A stretch of DNA of 64,000 nt from the NCBI RefSeq assembly GCF_003721515.1, contig NZ_RJJD01000001.1, forward strand, positions 620,001 through 684,000, read 5' to 3'. Under the pieces are notes generated by a model that did not search any database, was not told the origin of the DNA, and saw only the letters and a list, made by a program, of their open reading frames with translations. A program made the position numbers and the translations under genes. This DNA comes from Rufibacter latericius (GTDB lineage: Bacteria > Bacteroidota > Bacteroidia > Cytophagales > Hymenobacteraceae). Below, one piece after another: positions 1-10,009 of the stretch (positions within the stretch are counted from its first letter, which is position 1; each line of letters starts with the position of its first letter).

Positions 1-687
1 GGCCAGAGCCGCACCTTTGGTAGCCCTCCCCTTTTGCCAGCTAGAGCTGTAGTCAACCGGCAAGATGGCAGCAGCTTCCTCTAGCTGGGTATTGACATAT
101 TGCAGACCTTCCTGGATAGTGGAGCGGACAAAAAGGGCGGGGTCAGTGAAGTCTTCTCCTAATTGGGCTACCTTATCACCTACCAGAACTACCCTACCGT
201 AATTCCGGATCAGGTCATGGTACCGGAATGCCCGGATGAATTTCAACTCGGCCACTAATAGGTTTTTGTGTGATTGGCTCATAGGAACCTTCTCAATGTT
301 GGCCAAGGCGTAGTTCACTTCCCGGATGCTTCGGTAGCTTCTTCCCCAAAGAGTCCCGGTAATGCCCGTGTTCTCCGGGGCCAGCTGTCCGCGCTGCACC
401 AGCCAGGTATTGTCATCGCTCCGGTAGATGGATTCATCGGTCAGGGACGACCACAGGGCGTATTCCCAGCCTCTCCCGAACCCGGGCGGAACGCCATCCC
501 CTTCTTTGTCCTGAAGCCTTGCCCCCAGATAACGGTTGATGACAAAGGACTCAAAAAGCACCGAATCCCCGATGATGGCTTCGTCTGATACCCTGTCTGT
601 AGGCGTTACTTCCAGGAAATCTTCTTTACATGAGCTCATGCACATTGCCATTCCTAGGGCAAATGCAGTAAATATTTTCAGTTTCAT
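1..687 (-). CDS. susD: SusD/RagB-family outer-membrane lipoprotein (3' part beyond window)
   Basis: This is the N-terminal 229 residues of a SusD-like glycan-binding lipoprotein; the rest lies left of the window. It begins MKLKIFTAFALGMAMCMSSC, a type II signal peptide whose Cys is followed by KEDFLEV, the usual start of mature SusD proteins. The early helices typical of the family follow, including a stretch reading LWGRSYRSIREVNYAL and then ELKFIRAFRYHDLIRNYG, matching the TPR-like N-terminal part of SusD/RagB. It starts 13 bases after the SusC stop codon, so the two are cotranscribed and form one outer-membrane import complex. The substrate cannot be read from this protein; the locus around it suggests pectin or another uronate-containing glycan. 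The ATG at 687 was chosen because it opens directly into the lipoprotein signal. Confidence 0.93.
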   Translation of the reverse strand, partial: MKLKIFTAFALGMAMCMSSCKEDFLEVTPTDRVSDEAIIGDSVLFESFVINRYLGARLQDKEGDGVPPGFGRGWEYALWSSLTDESIYRSDDNTWLVQRGQLAPENTGITGTLWGRSYRSIREVNYALANIEKVPMSQSHKNLLVAELKFIRAFRYHDLIRNYGRVVLVGDKVAQLGEDFTDPALFVRSTIQEGLQYVNTQLEEAAAILPVDYSSSWQKGRATKGAALA

Positions 688-700
688 GGTATGCTTGGTA

Positions 701-3700
701 TTAGAATTTGACATTTACCCCCAGGTTGAGAATTCTCTGCTGCGGGTAGAATTGAGCGTTTCCTGAGCTGGTTTCCGGGTCAAAATCTTTCACTTTGGTG
801 AAAGTGGCCAGGTTGAAGCCGTTGGCAAACACTCTTACATTCTCAATCTTGATTCTTGACAAAAGCTGAGAAGGAAGGTTGTAGCCCAACTCCACGTTCT
901 TCAATCTCAAGAAAGCCGTGTTATACAACCAGAAGTCACTTGGGAAAAGGCCGCCGCTCACTGCAGAGCCGGTACGGGTGTCTACGCGTGGGTAAGAACC
1001 GTTTGGATTAGTTGGGCTCCATCTGTTGTCGGCCCAGGTGCTGAAGAAGTTTCCACTTAATCCTACATCTGGTAACACGTATTGTCTCACCTTAGCCTGG
1101 CCCTGGAAGAGGATAGAAAGGTCAAAGCCTTTGTACTCAGCGCCCAGGTTTAACCCGTACATGATCTGTGGGATGTTGCCCAAGTCAGTTCTAACCTGGT
1201 CATCAGCGGTTATTTTACCGTCTTTGTTGTAATCCTCATAGATCAGATCGCCCAGCTTTGCCCCAGATGGATGTGGGTATCTGTCCAGGTCTTCCTGGGT
1301 GCGGTAGATTCCAATGGAACGGTACAGCAAGGATGTATTTATTGGCCCACCAGTCTCTCTTTGATAATCAAGGATACTTGGCGCCTCGTCTTTGAATACA
1401 ATCTTATTTTTGGCGTAAGTGATGTTCCCGGAGATGTTGTATTTGAAATCACCAGCACTTTTGTCAAAGCCGAGGGTAGCCTCAATACCATTGTTATCTA
1501 CCCTCCCAATGTTCTCAGAAGGCACCAGTGCATCAGAACCAAAAGGGTTGACAATACCAGTTACATTAGGCACCGATGCGTTTCTGTAGGCCAAGAGATG
1601 TTTCCGTTTCTGCTGGAAATAGATAAACTCGAAGTTGAAGTTGTTCAGGAAGATACCGCTTACGCCAACATCTGTTTTCTGTGCTACCTCCCAAGTGATG
1701 CTAGGGTTAGCTAATTTCACCAGGTTCAGACCTGGGTATACCTCACCACCAATCACGTACCGGTTATCAAAGGTATAGTTGTTCATGAACTGGTTGGAAC
1801 CTACGTTATCATTCCCCAATTCACCATAAGAAGCGCGGAGTTTCAACTCGTTCATGAAAGGCAGGCTGTTCTTAAACCATCCTTCTTCAGAGATCCTCCA
1901 GCCCACCGAAACACCTGGGAAGTAGCCCCAGCGGCTGTCATTAGGGAAGTTTGAGGTTCCGTCGGCCCGCATCTGTACTTCTGCCAGATACTTTTCCTTG
2001 TAATTATAAGCGATTCGGCCAAGGTAACTTCTTCTGGAAAATACCCAGCTCCAGCCAGCGTTGCTTCTGTCATTAGGTCCGGTGCCACCTTGAGATAATT
2101 CCGGGGTTAGGATGGTAGGGAAGTTTCTTCTTCCGGCTTCCAGATGCTCCAGGCTGTTCTCGCTTTGCTCGTAGCCCACAAAGGCATTGATGCCGTGGTC
2201 ACCAAAATGGCGCTCAAAATTCAACTTGATGTTCGCCGTGGTTAGATTGGTGTTCTCCTGGATCTGTGACAGGGAAGCTTTGGGCTCACCCACAGTGATA
2301 GGTTTGTAAGTGTCATTGCCTTCATAAGAATACACCAGGTAGGGTTTCACGAAGGATTTAGTGAAGCTCTGGCCTCTGTCAACGGAGTAGAAACCGTCTA
2401 CAGACAGACCTTCCACAAAGCCGAAGTCATACCGGCCTCTTAAAATCCCGTTGAAGATAAGGCGTTGGTTTTTGTTTAAGCCAGCGGCATCGGTCACGAT
2501 CATGACCGGGTTGATACCACCTTCCACACCCTGGGAAGGCAAACCGTTAGGGTAACGGGCCGGGATGAAAGGATAGGCTCTGTAGGTCTGCCAGAAGATG
2601 CCACCCGCTCCAAACTGCGGAAACTGTCTGTCTTCCTGACGGCCAGACAATGACAAACCAACACTGAACCGATCGGTGATGTTAGCATCCAGGTTGGTTC
2701 TGAAGTTGTACTGCTTGTACTTAGTGGCTCCGTCTTTGTAAAGAGCATCCTGGTAAACGGTACCCAGGGAAGCGAAGTATTTTACGTTCTCCGTTCCGCC
2801 GTTCACAGAAAGGTTTTGTCTGTTCTGGAGCGCCACGGAGTTCAGCACCTCGTCCAGCCAGTTAGTGTTAGGATAGTTCAAAGGGTCTGAGCCGTTTCTG
2901 AAAAGCTCAATTTCCTCTGGGGTGTAGCGTTGGTTTAAGCCGCCCGCGGTGTTGTTGTAGTAGTCAATCTCGTTGAGGATGGAGGCATACGTAGCCGCAT
3001 CTGCGAACTTAGGCAACCGGGTGGCGGAAGAAAATCCTTGGTTGAAATTATAAGACACCGTAGGCTTGCCTGTGGTACCTCTTTTAGTGGTCACCAGGAT
3101 GACGCCGTTTGCGGCCCGGTTTCCGTAAACTGCCGCCGAAGCATCTTTCAATACAGTGATGCTCTCAATATCATTGGGGTCTAAGCGGTCTAACCCGCCA
3201 ATCTGGCCAGGAACACCATCTACCACAATAAGGACATCATTGTTCCCGGTGGTGCCCAATCCCCTTACTCGTATTTCGGCTCCATCGTACCCGGGCTCAC
3301 CGCCCCGGTTGTTGATGATTACCCCAGAAACACGTCCTGCCAGAGAGTTGGAAACGTTTGGCTGGGGGCTTCGGTTAAGGGCGGCTCCTTGCACTTCAGA
3401 GATAGAACCGGTAACGGTGGCCTTCTTCTGCACACCATAACCTACTACTACCACTTCATCCAGGGCCTTCGCATCTGTCCGCAGGGCTACGTCAATGGTA
3501 GTGCGGTTATTGATGGCTACTTCTTGGGTCAGATAACTGATAAAGGAGAAAACGAGGGTTCCTTCCCCGGACGGAGTCTGGATGGTGTACGAACCGTCGG
3601 CATCGGTGGGGGCGGCGGTGGAAGTTCCCTTTAACAAGACGGTCGCACCAGGGATACCAGCACCGGTCTCATCGGTTACCTTGCCTTTCACGGTATGGCC

Positions 3701-3784
3701 TTGGGCCAGGACCACCGCTACCTGAAAGAGCAATAGAGGCAGCACCAATAGGTACCTCTTTGTTTTAAGTAATGTGTGTTGCAT
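701..3784 (-). CDS. susC: SusC/RagA-family TonB-dependent transporter
   Basis: This outer-membrane TonB-dependent transporter of 1027 residues is of normal SusC length. A signal peptide ends near VVLAQG (about residue 28). A carboxypeptidase-regulatory-like domain follows (about 30-110, GKVTDETGAGIPGATVLLKG), then the TonB-box-like VVVVGYGVQKK and the plug domain with VRGLGTTGNNDVLIVVDG. The remainder is beta-barrel ending in LNLGVNVKF. It forms the import channel for oligosaccharides bound by the SusD partner whose gene follows 13 bases downstream. The divergence-free layout with the hybrid sensor gene immediately upstream (207 bases away, same strand) suggests control by that sensor. The family assignment is secure. 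The substrate is inferred only from neighbouring uronate genes. Confidence 0.96.
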   Translation of the reverse strand: MQHTLLKTKRYLLVLPLLLFQVAVVLAQGHTVKGKVTDETGAGIPGATVLLKGTSTAAPTDADGSYTIQTPSGEGTLVFSFISYLTQEVAINNRTTIDVALRTDAKALDEVVVVGYGVQKKATVTGSISEVQGAALNRSPQPNVSNSLAGRVSGVIINNRGGEPGYDGAEIRVRGLGTTGNNDVLIVVDGVPGQIGGLDRLDPNDIESITVLKDASAAVYGNRAANGVILVTTKRGTTGKPTVSYNFNQGFSSATRLPKFADAATYASILNEIDYYNNTAGGLNQRYTPEEIELFRNGSDPLNYPNTNWLDEVLNSVALQNRQNLSVNGGTENVKYFASLGTVYQDALYKDGATKYKQYNFRTNLDANITDRFSVGLSLSGRQEDRQFPQFGAGGIFWQTYRAYPFIPARYPNGLPSQGVEGGINPVMIVTDAAGLNKNQRLIFNGILRGRYDFGFVEGLSVDGFYSVDRGQSFTKSFVKPYLVYSYEGNDTYKPITVGEPKASLSQIQENTNLTTANIKLNFERHFGDHGINAFVGYEQSENSLEHLEAGRRNFPTILTPELSQGGTGPNDRSNAGWSWVFSRRSYLGRIAYNYKEKYLAEVQMRADGTSNFPNDSRWGYFPGVSVGWRISEEGWFKNSLPFMNELKLRASYGELGNDNVGSNQFMNNYTFDNRYVIGGEVYPGLNLVKLANPSITWEVAQKTDVGVSGIFLNNFNFEFIYFQQKRKHLLAYRNASVPNVTGIVNPFGSDALVPSENIGRVDNNGIEATLGFDKSAGDFKYNISGNITYAKNKIVFKDEAPSILDYQRETGGPINTSLLYRSIGIYRTQEDLDRYPHPSGAKLGDLIYEDYNKDGKITADDQVRTDLGNIPQIMYGLNLGAEYKGFDLSILFQGQAKVRQYVLPDVGLSGNFFSTWADNRWSPTNPNGSYPRVDTRTGSAVSGGLFPSDFWLYNTAFLRLKNVELGYNLPSQLLSRIKIENVRVFANGFNLATFTKVKDFDPETSSGNAQFYPQQRILNLGVNVKF

Positions 3785-3992
3785 TGTGAAGTAGTGTTAG
3801 TTTGACAATTCTTGAATTGGATTCTATGAATTGCAGAGATGAGCGGAGGCGCCTTTTACTTCTTTCTAGCGAGGGCACCCGATCACGTACTTTTCTATGT
3901 CAAAGGAACACTAACCTTCCTCAATACAGAGGTGACAAACTATTATTTAAACAGGGGTATATGTGTATTTTTATCAAAAACAGTCCTGAGGA

Positions 3993-6900
3993 TCAGTATA
4001 TATCTGCAGTTTTTACAAATTCAGAAGGGGTACAGCCAAACTCCTTGGAGAAACACTGCCTGAAGTACTTATCGTCATTGAAGCCTACCTGGTACGCCAC
4101 CTCAAACACCTTGTACTTGCCCGTCTTCAGGAGCCTGGCCGACTCCTGTAACCGAAGGGTGCGCAGGTACTCCACCGGCGAAGCCCCGGTGAGCAGTTTG
4201 ATTTTCTTATAAGCCAGGGAACGGCTCATGTTCAAGGCCGCCGACAGGTCGTTTACATTGAACTCAGAGTTGTCCAGGTTCTCTTTCAGGATTTCATAGA
4301 TCCGCTTCAGGAATTGCTCGTCCAGGGAACTGGTTTCCTTTTCAGGTTGAGGGCTGTTGATGTTGAACAGGTTCAGATAAAATTTCTTCAGCTTTTCCTG
4401 AGACTCCAGCAGGTTCTTGATCTTGATCTGCAAAAGCTCAGGACTGAAAGGTTTGGTCAGGTACGCATCTGCCCCAGTATCCAAGCCTTCTTTATGATGG
4501 GCAAAGGCGGTACGGGCGGTCAGCAGCACCACTGGGATATGACTGGTTTTGATGTTAGACTTCAGCTCCCGGCACAGTTCTATCCCATCCATCACGGGCA
4601 TTTTCACGTCGCTGATAATAAGGTTAGGATGGTGCGCCAAGGCCAGTTCCAGCCCTTCTTTACCGTTTTCCGCTTCCAGGATGTGGAACTGTTCGCTCAG
4701 ATAGTATTTCAGAAGCTTCCGGATGTCTTCTTCATCCTCCACGATTAATAGTTTCCGTTGGCCTTTTTTGGGGTGATTTCCGGAATCTGGGCCTAAAACG
4801 TCCTGGAAGGAAGGAACCTCCGGCTGGATGTCGGGCAACAAAGGAGTTGGTTCAGGGCTTACGATAGAAGAAGCATCGATGTGCTCCCTGCCAAGGGGGA
4901 TGTTAAACCCAAAGGTGGCACCCGCTCCTTCCTCGCTCTGGACGTAGATGTCGCCTTTGTGCAGCAACACCAGTCTTTTGGCCAGCGCCAGACCTAACCC
5001 CGAACTCATGGGGGTAACAGGGTCTCCCTGGAAAAACCAGTCAAAGATGTGTTTCTGCTGGTTAACCGGAACGCCCCTACCATTGTCTTTCACCTCTACC
5101 TTGGCAAAGCCATGCCCCAGGGCGGAGTTTTCAACCGTAAGCGCAACCGTAATGCTGTTTCCCTGCCCTAAATATTTGAAAGCATTGGAAAGCAGGTTAC
5201 TTAAGACCATCTCCAGCTTCTCGCGGTCAAACCAAGCCAAAACCGGGGCATCTGGCACCTCTAACTGGTAGTTGATCTGTTTTTTGAGGGCGAGATCCTG
5301 GAACGAGATGTACGTCTCCTTCACAAAGCTCACGATGTCTTCTTCCTGCACCTTTAACACCAGGCTACCCGCTTCCGCTTTCCGGTAGTCCAGTAACTTA
5401 TTGATCAGGGCCAGCAGTTTATGCGCATTTCGGTACACCATCTTCAGTTTCTTACCCGATTCAGAACCAGTTTCCTTGTTAACCAGGTCTTCCAGAGGAC
5501 CTAGCATCAACGTGAGTGGGGTTCTGAATTCGTGCGAAACTTCGGTGAAGAAGCTCAACCTCTCCCGGGCGATGCGGCGCTCTTTCCGACTTTGCGCCTT
5601 TGCCACCATCAATTTCCGCCGAAGCTTCCGTTGCCGGGCCACGAAATTGTAAACCCCAAACACAGAGCCGATGATCAGAATTACATACAGGCAATAGGCC
5701 CAGACTGTTCGCCAAAAAGGAGGCGACACCACTACTTTCAAGGAGGTGAATTCATCGTCCCAGGCGTTCTCCTGGTTAGAGGCTTTTACTTTAAAGGTGT
5801 ACGTACCCGGGCTCAGGTACCGGTACGTGGCCGAGCGCTGCTGCCCCACATAGTTCCATTCTTTGTCAAACCCTTCCAACTTGTAGGCATAATTGTTCTT
5901 GGCCGGATGCGCATAGTCCAAAGCCCCAAACTCAATCATGAACACCGACTGGTCAGGCCGTAAGACAAGGGTTTGGTTTTCCTCAATGAGTTGCTCCTGC
6001 CCTTGCGGGCTGCCCGGTTTGTTGAAAAGTTGCAGGCCGGTGATCAGCACCTCGGGGGAAGAGACAGTCTCTTTAATCTGGCCGGGGTAGAAAAGATTCA
6101 GGCCTTTGGTGCCCCCAAATCCCAGAAGCCCTTCCGCTTTGTTCACCAGCACCGACCCTGGATTAAACTTCCCGCTCTGCAAGCCATCGGCGAGGCCGTA
6201 GTTATACAGTTTTCCGGTCTGGGTATCTATTTTGGTCAATCCCCGGTTGGTACTCACCCAGACATGGCCCATCACATCGGCCTGAATGGCATAAACGGTA
6301 TTGTTGGCTAAGCCGTCTTTTTCGCGGTACTGCTGTATCTTCCTGGTTGAAAGGTTGTATCTGAACAAACCATCTTCCTCGGTCCCGATCCAGAGGTTTT
6401 GCTTCTGATCCACGAAAAGCGCCAATACCACCTCGCTGGAAGGATTCCTGTCCTTGCCAATGGCATACGGATACTTTTTGAAGCTTTTGGTATCAGGGGA
6501 ATAACAACTTAAGCCTCCTCCATAGGTGCCAATCCAGAGTCTTCCGGCTTTGTCCTCAGCCAGGGCTCTTACATCATTTGAAGAAATGCCGCTGTTGGCA
6601 GTGTTGAAAGTCTGAAAACTCTGCGTCTGGGCTTGCAGGAGACTCAAACCGCCTCCGTTGGTGCCCACCCACAGGTTTTTCTTTGAGTCCTCGAACAAGG
6701 CGCGCACGTCATTCCCGCCTAAGGTTCTGCTATTAGCCGGGTCATGCTGGAAGTTCTGGAAAGAATCGGTCTCTTTTTTATACAGGAATAAGCCTTTGGC
6801 GTAAGACCCGAACCATAGGTTTTGTCTGGAGTCCCGGAGGGCGCTGAGAATGGCGTTGTCGGTTAATCCTTTCTCTGGCTGGGAAGTGGCGTAATGGTTG

Positions 6901-8171
6901 AGGACCTTGCCGGTTTTGTCGCATTTGTAGATTCCGTTGCCATCAGTGCCCAGCCATAGATTTCCTTCTTTATCGGTGCAGATGCCGTAGTAGCGGATCT
7001 CGTTTGGGGCTTGTTTTGCCAAAACATCCTGGGAAATACGGAACTTGATAAACTTCTCATTTTCCTTGGCTACCATTTTAATGCCCTCGCCGTAGGTACC
7101 CACCCACAGATTCTGGTCCTTATCCTCAAAGAGGGCTTGAACCGAACGTTGGGTAAGCGGGCGGCCGTCTTTTCCCTGCACCTCCGTGAAAAAGACTTTC
7201 TCCGGACCGTTCCTTTTCAACTGCCTGAGGTCCAGTTGGTACGCCCCGCCGTCTTGCAGACCCACCCACAACATTCCTTTGCTGTCCTCTAGAACCGAAA
7301 GCACGATGTTGCTATTCCTGAAGTACTCTTTCCCCGGAAAAGTGAAAAGGTGTTGTTTGCCTCTGGCATACAGGTACAGGCCCCTGGAGGAACCCAGCCA
7401 CATAAGCCCCGAACGGTCCTCGTAAATGCAGGAAACACTTGCCCCAGCCAACCCCTCCCCGCCAGGAAACGGAACTTTGCCCAGCACAACCCCTTCTTTC
7501 ACCTTGTACACATGCACTCCGGCATCCTGGGTTCCAACCCAAAGCCACCCTTTGCTGTCTTCGTATAGGCTTAGGATTTTATCGCTGGGTAAGCCCGGCA
7601 GGTCCTTTCTTCTGTAAGCGGTGAATTGGTTTTTGTCCCGATGGTAGAAAGAGACGCCGGCTCTATAGGAAGCTACCCACAGATTCCCTGCCTTTGATTC
7701 CGAGATGTCACTGATATCATCGCCTGCCAGGGAGTTTTTGGAAGCGGGATTGTAGCTGTAATGCACAAAGGCTTCCCCTTTGGCATTGAAACGGTTCAGC
7801 CCGTGCCGAGAGGAGACCCAGACCATGCCCCTGGAGTCAGTGAAAACCTTGCGGATGAAGTTTCCGGTTAAGCTGTTCTTTCTGGCCGGATCATATTTGA
7901 AGACCTTGAAGGAGTAGCCATCAAAGCGGTTCAGCCCGTCTTCGGTGGCAAACCACATGAGGCCCCGCTGGTCCTGGCTGATGCTGGTGACAATGCCCAG
8001 AGAAAGGCCTTCCTCCACGCCAAACTGCCGAATGATGTTTCGGGGCTGGTTTGGCAAAAAGGAGGCCAAAGGGATACAGGCCCCTACCAGGATGCTGAGT
8101 CGGATTACTTTAAAACATAGAGACAGCTTTGCCTTGTGCCCCCTGATAATTTGATTTATTCTGCTTCTCAA
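3993..8171 (-). CDS. Hybrid two-component system sensor/regulator (HTCS)
   Basis: This single-chain sensor kinase and transcription factor has 1392 residues. After an N-terminal membrane signal (about 20-40) come many Reg_prop beta-propeller blades (about 45-730, recurring LWVGT.G.GL motifs). A Y_Y_Y domain (about 755-815), one membrane helix (about 820-842), a HisKA domain with SHEFRTP and phospho-acceptor His880, an HATPase domain, a receiver with Asp1188 in LIISDVKMP and a C-terminal AraC-type helix-turn-helix (about 1290-1385) follow. HTCS proteins bind a glycan fragment in the periplasm and activate their susCD operon. This one sits directly upstream of susC. No ATG exists in the usable 5' part of the frame; the codon at 8171 is TTG, and the next Met is at about residue 72, too late to keep the signal segment. 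The exact start is therefore uncertain. Confidence 0.95.
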   Translation of the reverse strand: MRSRINQIIRGHKAKLSLCFKVIRLSILVGACIPLASFLPNQPRNIIRQFGVEEGLSLGIVTSISQDQRGLMWFATEDGLNRFDGYSFKVFKYDPARKNSLTGNFIRKVFTDSRGMVWVSSRHGLNRFNAKGEAFVHYSYNPASKNSLAGDDISDISESKAGNLWVASYRAGVSFYHRDKNQFTAYRRKDLPGLPSDKILSLYEDSKGWLWVGTQDAGVHVYKVKEGVVLGKVPFPGGEGLAGASVSCIYEDRSGLMWLGSSRGLYLYARGKQHLFTFPGKEYFRNSNIVLSVLEDSKGMLWVGLQDGGAYQLDLRQLKRNGPEKVFFTEVQGKDGRPLTQRSVQALFEDKDQNLWVGTYGEGIKMVAKENEKFIKFRISQDVLAKQAPNEIRYYGICTDKEGNLWLGTDGNGIYKCDKTGKVLNHYATSQPEKGLTDNAILSALRDSRQNLWFGSYAKGLFLYKKETDSFQNFQHDPANSRTLGGNDVRALFEDSKKNLWVGTNGGGLSLLQAQTQSFQTFNTANSGISSNDVRALAEDKAGRLWIGTYGGGLSCYSPDTKSFKKYPYAIGKDRNPSSEVVLALFVDQKQNLWIGTEEDGLFRYNLSTRKIQQYREKDGLANNTVYAIQADVMGHVWVSTNRGLTKIDTQTGKLYNYGLADGLQSGKFNPGSVLVNKAEGLLGFGGTKGLNLFYPGQIKETVSSPEVLITGLQLFNKPGSPQGQEQLIEENQTLVLRPDQSVFMIEFGALDYAHPAKNNYAYKLEGFDKEWNYVGQQRSATYRYLSPGTYTFKVKASNQENAWDDEFTSLKVVVSPPFWRTVWAYCLYVILIIGSVFGVYNFVARQRKLRRKLMVAKAQSRKERRIARERLSFFTEVSHEFRTPLTLMLGPLEDLVNKETGSESGKKLKMVYRNAHKLLALINKLLDYRKAEAGSLVLKVQEEDIVSFVKETYISFQDLALKKQINYQLEVPDAPVLAWFDREKLEMVLSNLLSNAFKYLGQGNSITVALTVENSALGHGFAKVEVKDNGRGVPVNQQKHIFDWFFQGDPVTPMSSGLGLALAKRLVLLHKGDIYVQSEEGAGATFGFNIPLGREHIDASSIVSPEPTPLLPDIQPEVPSFQDVLGPDSGNHPKKGQRKLLIVEDEEDIRKLLKYYLSEQFHILEAENGKEGLELALAHHPNLIISDVKMPVMDGIELCRELKSNIKTSHIPVVLLTARTAFAHHKEGLDTGADAYLTKPFSPELLQIKIKNLLESQEKLKKFYLNLFNINSPQPEKETSSLDEQFLKRIYEILKENLDNSEFNVNDLSAALNMSRSLAYKKIKLLTGASPVEYLRTLRLQESARLLKTGKYKVFEVAYQVGFNDDKYFRQCFSKEFGCTPSEFVKTADIY

Positions 8172-8482
8172 TTCTTCAATTCCCGCCTTACTATACTCAA
8201 TCTCCTCCGTGCTCCAACATGCCTGCCCCTCCCACCTGAAATAGCTGTCTTTTTCTTTTGCACCTTGAAGTTTGCCAAAATAAATGTGCTCCGCAAGCCA
8301 TCTGCTGTATGCAGCGCATATTTATTACCCCTATTTCTGAGCCGATTTCAGGAAAACCCTTTAAAAACAACGGAGCACCGGTATAACACAATACCTAGCT
8401 CCGGAAATCTTTTCCCTAGGGCCAGACTAGTTTCAAAGCATAGGAAGGTAAGCCTGGAGAATTGAAAGCACCTCCCAAGAGT
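8172..8482. other. Intergenic gap between HTCS and DUF2264 genes
   Basis: About 310 bases with no convincing gene. ORFs on both strands here lack family resemblance. Around 8335-8370 there is a degenerate copy of the intergenic hairpin core found elsewhere in the window (GATTTCAGGAAAACCC followed by TTTAAAAA). No clear promoter or operator was recognised. Confidence 0.5.
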
Positions 8483-9721
8483 TTATTTTAACTCCAGAGC
8501 GTGATCTGCCGGCACTGGCTGACCACTCCAGGCTTTTACGGCCGTCCAGGGAGTAGTTGGGGAAGCCCAGAACGTATCTGTTTCCGGTAAACCCAGGGGT
8601 AGAAATATGGTGGCACACAGGTATAGGCTTCCGGTGGTGATGTAGAAATCTGCGACATCGGGTTGGTGCCCGTACAACCCGATGTTCAACCATCCTTCTT
8701 TGGTAAAGGTGGTTGGTGCTTCCATGGTCTTGTTCAGCACCGCGGTCAAAGCACTCCTCACCTGTCCCGGACTCAACGATTCGGGCAATTGCTTACGGTA
8801 AGCCATGTCCGCCAGGTGATGAAAAGCCCCGCCTCTGTAGGTAATGGACCGCCCGATGACCGGGAAACTACCATCGGTATGGATCATACGCTCCTGGAGT
8901 TCGGCGTACCGTTGGGTTATTTTGAGCAGGTTGGGCACGTACCAGGTATAGTTTTTCTTTTTCTCATTGGCTACCCGCACAATGGTGGCCAGGTAAGGCT
9001 GAATGACATAGCTGTTGTAGTAATCCTGCGCGAAATTCATCCCGTCTGAATACATGCCATCGCCTACGTACCAATGGTTGGCGAACTCCCGCACACCGTA
9101 CTCAATGCGCACCGCGTCATACTCCAGGCCGTACTGGCAGAAGAAGGTTTCTATCATGCTGGTGAACAGAACCCAATTGGAAAATACCGGCACCGTCCCG
9201 CGGGTGGTTTTGAAGGCGGTGATCACCTGCTCCTTCACCCCGGCCTCCAGGTTCTCCCATAACCAGGGACAGCGTACCAGGCCCAAGGCCAGAAAAGAGG
9301 CGTCTACCAAAGGCTGGCCCCCGTTCCATTGCATATAATCTTTGGCAGCCGGGTTCACAGAATTGGCTACCGCTTTCAAAGCCCACTGCCGGTATTGGTT
9401 ACGAAGGGCCACCTCTTCTTTTGATCCGCCCTCAGTGTTCAGCCACGGACCGATGCCGCTCATAACCCGCCCAAACGCCTCCAGGTAAGACACCTTCTCC
9501 CGGGAGCTTTTATTATCGATTTTGTTTGAAAGCGCCACCGGCATTTTCTCCTTCAGCCGATCCTCTGCCAAATTGGACAGCACCGGCCGAACGATCTTAT
9601 CCAGGTGGTTAAGCCAAACCATTCTATCATTGGCCTTTGGGGATTTCTTTTTTTGCGCTTTTGCAGGCAGAACCAGAACAGACAGAAAAAGGCAGGCAAG
9701 AACCAGTAACTTTGAATTCAT
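8483..9721 (-). CDS. DUF2264-domain secreted protein
   Basis: Secreted protein of 412 residues from the ATG at 9721 (422 if the ATG at 9751 is used). The inner start is preferred because it gives a clean signal peptide MNSKLLVLACLFLSVLVLPA ending near AKAQ. The body matches DUF2264: the N-terminal VWLNHLDKIVRPVLSNLAED, the YLEAFGRVMSGIGPWL block, and YSDGMNFAQDYYNSYVIQPY. The fold is expected to be an alpha/alpha barrel like that of many lyases and unsaturated glucuronyl hydrolases. DUF2264 proteins recur in loci for pectin, ulvan and other uronate glycans, but their activity was not identifiable from sequence. The location between the HTCS and the kdu genes fits a role in uronic-acid oligosaccharide breakdown; this is inference. 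Confidence 0.85.
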   Translation of the reverse strand: MNSKLLVLACLFLSVLVLPAKAQKKKSPKANDRMVWLNHLDKIVRPVLSNLAEDRLKEKMPVALSNKIDNKSSREKVSYLEAFGRVMSGIGPWLNTEGGSKEEVALRNQYRQWALKAVANSVNPAAKDYMQWNGGQPLVDASFLALGLVRCPWLWENLEAGVKEQVITAFKTTRGTVPVFSNWVLFTSMIETFFCQYGLEYDAVRIEYGVREFANHWYVGDGMYSDGMNFAQDYYNSYVIQPYLATIVRVANEKKKNYTWYVPNLLKITQRYAELQERMIHTDGSFPVIGRSITYRGGAFHHLADMAYRKQLPESLSPGQVRSALTAVLNKTMEAPTTFTKEGWLNIGLYGHQPDVADFYITTGSLYLCATIFLPLGLPETDTFWASPTTPWTAVKAWSGQPVPADHALELK

Positions 9722-9778
9722 CAACAGAGAACCTTTGGGTTTATGAGACATTTTAGGAGATCGCCTTTAATAAAAGTA

Positions 9779-9821
9779 GCGGGCGCCTTCCCTGGCTTTT
9801 GAAGCCCGGCAAGGCACCCGC
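9779..9821 (-). terminator. GC-rich hairpin after the sigma/anti-sigma-like pair
   Basis: The arms are GCGGG-c-GCCTT (9779-9789) and AAGGC-a-CCCGC (9811-9821), with one internal mismatch and an extra short GG/CC pairing in the loop. It lies between the FecR-like gene and DUF2264, both minus strand, and could end transcription of the sigma operon. Confidence 0.5.
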
Positions 9822-10009
9822 CCAAGTTTTCACACATGAAGGACGGAGCGTAGTTATAAGTTATAATCAACCGGCGCCCTTTCCAGGAAAGAACCCCAAC
9901 TACAGAAATCATATCAATAAAGAACGCAGGAAGTTATTCCCGAACCTTGGTCATGAGGCAATACGCTGCTCAAAGGGTACCGGGAAAAAGCTGGACAGAG
10001 AGGGCAATG